From Deltaproteobacteria bacterium (GTDB lineage Bacteria; Desulfobacterota; Syntrophia; Syntrophales; UBA2210), in assembly GCA_016935935.1 (NCBI GenBank), contig JAFGPZ010000045.1, forward strand, positions 1-10,543: 10,543 nt of DNA, written 5' to 3'. The position numbers and the translations under genes are program-made. Shown in pieces: positions 7,601 to 10,543 of the stretch. Below the pieces are notes generated by a model. It was not told where the DNA came from and ran no database searches. It was given only the letters and a program-made list of their open reading frames with translations. Position 1 is the stretch's first letter. Every line of letters begins with the position of its first letter.

Positions 7601-8167
7601 ATGACTATGGATAATGTTCACATCGCTCTTTTGCATCACCCTGTCTATAATAAGAGAGGTGCTGTCGTTACAACAGCAGTAACCAACATGGATATACATG
7701 ACATATCCAGAGCCGCTAAAAGCTATGGCGTTGCGCGCTTTTATATAGTAACGCCAATAAGGAAACAGCGTGAGTTTGTAAGGCTTATACTCCGACACTG
7801 GCAGGAGGGATACGGCGTAACATACAATCCTTCAAGAAAGGAAGCCTTTGATATTGTGGACGTTAAAGAAAATTTGGATGATGTGGTGAGAGATATTGCC
7901 GGCGAATCGGGTAGTAGGGTTCATATAATAACGACCAGCGCAACTTCCAGGAGGCGACTGACAACATATAAAGAGTTAAAGAAGATGATATCGGAAGAAA
8001 GTGGGAATTTTCTGCTGGTTTTCGGAACGGGATGGGGAATGGCCGATGAGGTTTTTAACATGGCTGATATCTTACTTGAACCGATAGAAGGACCAACAGA
8101 TTACAACCATCTGTCAGTGAGATCTGCCGTATCTATTTCACTTGATCGACTGTTAGGAAAGAGATAA
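7601..8167 (+). CDS. TM1570-like SPOUT RNA methyltransferase (Methyltrn_RNA_4 family)
   Basis: The 188-residue protein opens with VHIALLHHPVYNKRGAVVTT and carries FGTGWGMADEV (141-151) and DYNHLSVRSAVSISLDRLLG (167-186) near the end. These are signatures of the family named after Thermotoga TM1570, a predicted SAM-dependent SPOUT methyltransferase encoded next to trmD. The glycine-rich and NHLSVRSA segments correspond to the knot that binds SAM. It is likely an RNA methyltransferase, but its target base cannot be deduced here. The start is ATG 7601, with ATG 7607 equally possible two codons later. Neither has a good Shine-Dalgarno, so coupling to trmD (stop 18 nt upstream) is likely. It is distinct from TrmJ and TrmL, though the same superfamily. 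Confidence 0.85.
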   Translation: MTMDNVHIALLHHPVYNKRGAVVTTAVTNMDIHDISRAAKSYGVARFYIVTPIRKQREFVRLILRHWQEGYGVTYNPSRKEAFDIVDVKENLDDVVRDIAGESGSRVHIITTSATSRRRLTTYKELKKMISEESGNFLLVFGTGWGMADEVFNMADILLEPIEGPTDYNHLSVRSAVSISLDRLLGKR

Positions 8168-8183
8168 TTAATTAAACTTACAG

Positions 8184-8189
8184 TATACT
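8184..8189 (+). promoter_or_regulatory. Possible -10 element before rplS
   Basis: TATACT (5 of 6 to consensus) lies in an AT-rich gap between the methyltransferase gene and rplS. No convincing -35 occurs at the proper distance. It would allow extra transcription of rplS but is a weak call. Confidence 0.25.
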
Positions 8190-8210
8190 ATTTTTAGGAG
8201 GACCCCAATT

Positions 8211-8558
8211 ATGAATGTTCTTGAAATGCTCGAGAAGGAACAGATGAGAGCAGATATACCTGACTTTAAATCCGGTGACACGGTCAAGGTACATGTAAAG
8301 ATTATTGAAGGACAGAAAGAGAGACTTCAGGTCTTTCAGGGAGTAGTTATAAGAAAAAGGAGCAATCAAAACCGCTCCACCTTCACGGTACGCAAGATAT
8401 CCTATGGCGTGGGGGCGGAAAGGACATTCCCCCTGCATTCCCCGGTTATCGACAGGATTGATGTGGTAACAAAAGGAAGGGTGCGGAGATCCAGGCTATA
8501 TTACCTTAGAGGGCTGAAAGGAAAGAAGGCAAGGATCAGAGAACTTGGCAGAAAATAG
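8211..8558 (+). CDS. rplS: 50S ribosomal protein bL19
   Basis: bL19 lies at the 30S-50S interface of the ribosome. The 115-residue product has the family pattern: [16 protein letters not shown], then [34 protein letters not shown] and the basic tail [19 protein letters not shown]. Length is typical. A near-perfect Shine-Dalgarno AGGAGGA (8196-8202) sits 8 nt before ATG 8211, in keeping with high expression. It follows the TM1570-like gene by 43 nt, and its stop is one base before the rnhB ATG. Confidence 0.98.
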   Translation: MNVLEMLEKEQMRADIPDFKSGDTVKVHVKIIEGQKERLQVFQGVVIRKRSNQNRSTFTVRKISYGVGAERTFPLHSPVIDRIDVVTKGRVRRSRLYYLRGLKGKKARIRELGRK

Positions 8559-8559
8559 C

Positions 8560-9150
8560 ATGCGCCAGTTTGAACTGCGAGCGCAGGCGCGCGGTTTCAA
8601 TTCTATTGCCGGCTGTGATGAAGCAGGAAGGGGACCTCTCGCGGGTCCCGTTGTTGCTGCGGCTGTTATATTGCCTGAAAATTACATAAACTCAGATATA
8701 CGAGATTCAAAAGCACTAACCTCCCTCAGGAGGGAAAGGCTGCATGAGGTTATACTGGAAACTGCCCTTTCCGTAGGCATAGGCATTGTGGAACCTGACG
8801 TCATTGACAAAATCAATATACTCAGGGCATCTTTACTGGCCATGAGAAATGCGGTTTCTTCCCTATCTCCACCAGCTGATTACATCCTCATTGATGGCAT
8901 AAACACCATAGACGTCACTGTCCCCCAGGAATCTATTATCAGGGGAGATTCACTGAGCATTTCCATTGCAGCGGCATCCATCATTGCCAAGGTATCGAGA
9001 GACCGTATCATGGACAGATATCACTTACAGTATCCCCAATATAACTTCATAAAAAACAAAGGATACGGGACAAAAGAACACAGGGAAGCGATAAAAATTC
9101 ATGGCCGCTCCAAAATCCACAGAGAGTCCTTCAACATCAAACTTCAATAA
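8560..9150 (+). CDS. rnhB: Ribonuclease HII
   Basis: RNase HII cleaves RNA-DNA hybrids and nicks DNA at single misincorporated ribonucleotides. The 196-residue form from ATG 8560 carries the DEDD active site at D20, E21 (CDEAGRGPLAGPVVAA), D112 (LIDG) and D130 (GDSLSISIAAASIIAKVSRD), with the same spacing as E. coli D16, E17, D108 and D126. DSKALT (49-54) and KGYGTKEH (167-174) are further family motifs. A TTG at 8545 could add five residues and overlap rplS by 14 nt. I prefer the ATG because homologues start there (MRQFE-like), though its Shine-Dalgarno is poor and coupling to rplS is probable. Its 3' end overlaps yraN. Confidence 0.96.
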   Translation: MRQFELRAQARGFNSIAGCDEAGRGPLAGPVVAAAVILPENYINSDIRDSKALTSLRRERLHEVILETALSVGIGIVEPDVIDKINILRASLLAMRNAVSSLSPPADYILIDGINTIDVTVPQESIIRGDSLSISIAAASIIAKVSRDRIMDRYHLQYPQYNFIKNKGYGTKEHREAIKIHGRSKIHRESFNIKLQ

Positions 9151-9505
9151 GAGGCGGACAGGCAAGGCAGGCGAAGACTGCGCCGTCCGTTTTTTAAAAA
9201 GAAAAGGTTACCGGATCATTGAGCGAAATTACCGGTGCGTATTCGGAGAAGTCGATATAATTGCCATCGATCAAGGAACAGTGGCATTCATAGAGGTAAA
9301 AAGTCGAACATCGGACAGATTCGGCAATCCGGAGGAAGCAGTTGGAAAAAGGAAACAGAAAAAGATATCGCAGATAGCCATGAACTACCTGATGGTGAAA
9401 GATATGGTGGATTGCGATGCCCGTTTCGATGTCGTGGCGGTCCATTTATCTGTCGAAGGAGAGCGGACGGAACTCATAAAAAACGCATTCGATCTTTTGT
9501 CGTAA
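9101..9505 (+). CDS. yraN: YraN / UPF0102 family endonuclease-like protein
   Basis: The 134 residues form a small PD-(D/E)xK-nuclease-like fold. Motifs are GKAGEDCAVRFLKRKGY (21-37), NYRCVFGEVDIIAID (43-57, candidate metal ligands E50 and D52) and VAFIEVKSR (61-69, with E65 and K67). The fold suggests a DNA or Holliday-junction-like nuclease role, but the cellular function is unsettled. ATG 9101 is the only usual start codon ahead of the conserved domain, and AGGGAAG (9082-9088) lies 12 nt upstream. This makes the gene overlap rnhB by 50 nt and adds about 16 Ser/Thr/Pro-rich residues absent from most family members (about 120 aa). The rnhB-yraN-rsmI grouping is common. Confidence 0.93.
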   Translation: MAAPKSTESPSTSNFNKRRTGKAGEDCAVRFLKRKGYRIIERNYRCVFGEVDIIAIDQGTVAFIEVKSRTSDRFGNPEEAVGKRKQKKISQIAMNYLMVKDMVDCDARFDVVAVHLSVEGERTELIKNAFDLLS

Positions 9506-9553
9506 CAGAGTTAGCCATAGGTCGTAAAGGTCACAGATAAGGTAATATGCCCG

Positions 9554-10390
9554 ATGGAACAAGGGAAGCTCTATATTGTCGCCACCCCAATCGGTAATCT
9601 TGAGGATATAACTTTACGCGCCCTGCGCGTTCTGAAAGAAGTAGACCTTATAGCGGCAGAAGACACGCGGCGCACAAAAAAACTTCTCTCGGCTTACGAT
9701 ATAGACACACCCTTGACCAGCCTCTACGACCAGAATGAAGCGAAAAAGAGCGCCCACCTTATCTCGCGGATACAGAATGGGAAAGATATGGCCTACGTTT
9801 CCGACGCGGGAACGCCTGCCATATCGGACCCTGGATATATATTGGTGAAAGAGGCTATTTCCAATTCCATCAGGGTCATTCCCATACCCGGCCCTTCGGC
9901 TGTAATAGCATCTTTAAGCGCCTCGGGGCTTCCGACGGACAGTTTCGCATTTTACGCATTCCTTCCATCACGTACAGGCAAGAGGAAGCAATTTCTCCGA
10001 TCAGTCTCTATGGAAGAAAAGACTATGGTGTTCTACGAATCACCGAACCGCCTTATATCCTCGCTTCAGGACATCCTCGAAATCCTTGGTGACAGGAAGG
10101 TAGCGGTTTTCAGGGAACTTACCAAGATATACGAAGAGGTCTTGCGTGGCCATGTATCTGAGATACTGAATTCTCTGAATGGAAGAAAGATAAAGGGGGA
10201 GATAACGCTCGTCGTTGCCGGCGCGGAAAAGACGGTTCCTGAACTTTCATCGGAACAAATCAGGAAACTATTCGAAGAGACGCGCAGCGATACTGTCCTT
10301 TCAAAACGCGATATAATCGACGTTATCGCCAAAGAAACTGGCCTGAAACGGAGAGAGGTCTACAGGGCTGTGATTCAGAAAGATGAATGA
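9554..10390 (+). CDS. rsmI: 16S rRNA (cytidine-1402-2'-O)-methyltransferase RsmI
   Basis: RsmI 2'-O-methylates C1402 in the decoding centre of 16S rRNA using SAM. The 278 residues have the usual length and the tetrapyrrole-methylase fold: LYIVATPIGNLEDITLRAL (6-24), AEDTRRTKKLL (35-45), VSDAGTPAISDPG (82-94), IPGPSAVIASLSASGLPTD (111-129) and FYESPNRL (160-167). The C-terminal region (about 230-278) with SKRDIIDVIAKETGLKRREVY matches the small helical domain of the family. ATG 9554 has a modest AAGG (9539-9542) 11 nt upstream. The ATG at 9547 is out of frame. It follows yraN by 48 nt and is the last + strand gene, converging with a - strand gene. No intrinsic terminator is visible after it. 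Confidence 0.97.
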   Translation: MEQGKLYIVATPIGNLEDITLRALRVLKEVDLIAAEDTRRTKKLLSAYDIDTPLTSLYDQNEAKKSAHLISRIQNGKDMAYVSDAGTPAISDPGYILVKEAISNSIRVIPIPGPSAVIASLSASGLPTDSFAFYAFLPSRTGKRKQFLRSVSMEEKTMVFYESPNRLISSLQDILEILGDRKVAVFRELTKIYEEVLRGHVSEILNSLNGRKIKGEITLVVAGAEKTVPELSSEQIRKLFEETRSDTVLSKRDIIDVIAKETGLKRREVYRAVIQKDE

Positions 10391-10457
10391 GGGCAAAGCT
10401 TACCCGATATTGATTCTCATCATCCCGTAAGTCAACTTCAGAGATAGATCCACGGAT

Positions 10458-10543
10458 TTAGAAAGTAAAGGAAACGGCCATCGCCCCGAAATGCTGTTCA
10501 TCTTTCTGGGATTCGAATTCCTTTGTCCGATAAACATAGGAAT
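10458..10543 (-). CDS. C-terminal end of a probable outer-membrane beta-barrel protein (partial)
   Basis: On the - strand the frame is open from the window's right edge to TAA (10460-10458), giving 27 residues. They start SYVYRTKEFESQKDEQHF and end GAMAVSFTF. A terminal Phe with hydrophobic residues at alternating positions before it is the C-terminal beta-signal recognised by BamA in outer-membrane proteins. The preceding charged hairpin and YVYR strand fit the last beta-hairpin of a barrel. The gene would start well beyond the window and converges on rsmI, with 67 nt between the stops. Another - strand frame is also open here (ending near 10413), but its sequence lacks any recognisable pattern. 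Identity beyond 'probable barrel' cannot be given from so short a piece. Confidence 0.5.
   Translation of the reverse strand, partial: SYVYRTKEFESQKDEQHFGAMAVSFTF

Noticed and set aside
10391..10405. GGGCAAAGCTTACCC after rsmI as a terminator
   Set aside because: Only three G-C pairs enclose a small palindrome, and no T-run follows on either strand.

Overview
The window is a conserved chromosomal block of translation, RNA-modification and protein-targeting genes from a Gram-negative bacterium. The order argS, SPOR protein, ffh, rpsP, KH-domain gene, rimM, trmD, TM1570-like methyltransferase, rplS, rnhB, yraN, rsmI resembles Deltaproteobacteria (Desulfobacterota: Geobacter/Syntrophus-like lineages). 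A membrane-anchored SPOR protein and an outer-membrane-type C-terminus at the right edge also fit a diderm cell. Genus cannot be read from the sequence; a syntrophic or sulfate-reducing relative is an inference.

Layout. (1) 2-1600: 3' part of a polytopic membrane protein resembling an ABC-2-type permease, cut by the left edge. (2) 1601-2015: a gap that holds a compact unit: a near-consensus sigma-70 promoter (1642-1669), a Shine-Dalgarno, a 54-codon ORF with four cysteines (1705-1869) and a strong intrinsic terminator (1914-1942). (3) 2016-4348: argS and a SPOR-domain protein. (4) 4379-8167: ffh, rpsP, khpA, rimM, trmD and a second SPOUT-type methyltransferase, tightly packed on the + strand. 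(5) 8211-10390: rplS, rnhB, yraN and rsmI, with rnhB/yraN overlapping by 50 nt. (6) 10391-10543: a short gap, then on the - strand the last 27 codons of a probable outer-membrane beta-barrel protein converging on rsmI.

How the genes work together. ArgS charges tRNA-Arg. Ffh directs nascent membrane proteins to the translocon. bS16 and bL19 are ribosomal proteins, and RimM matures the 30S subunit around bS16/bS19. KhpA is a small RNA chaperone. TrmD and RsmI methylate tRNA and 16S rRNA, and the TM1570-like protein probably methylates an RNA too. RNase HII removes ribonucleotides from DNA. I saw no mobile element, CRISPR array, tRNA or rRNA. Most of the window is ordinary housekeeping. The least described parts are the small cysteine protein unit, the khpA/rimM junction and the cut-off - strand gene.
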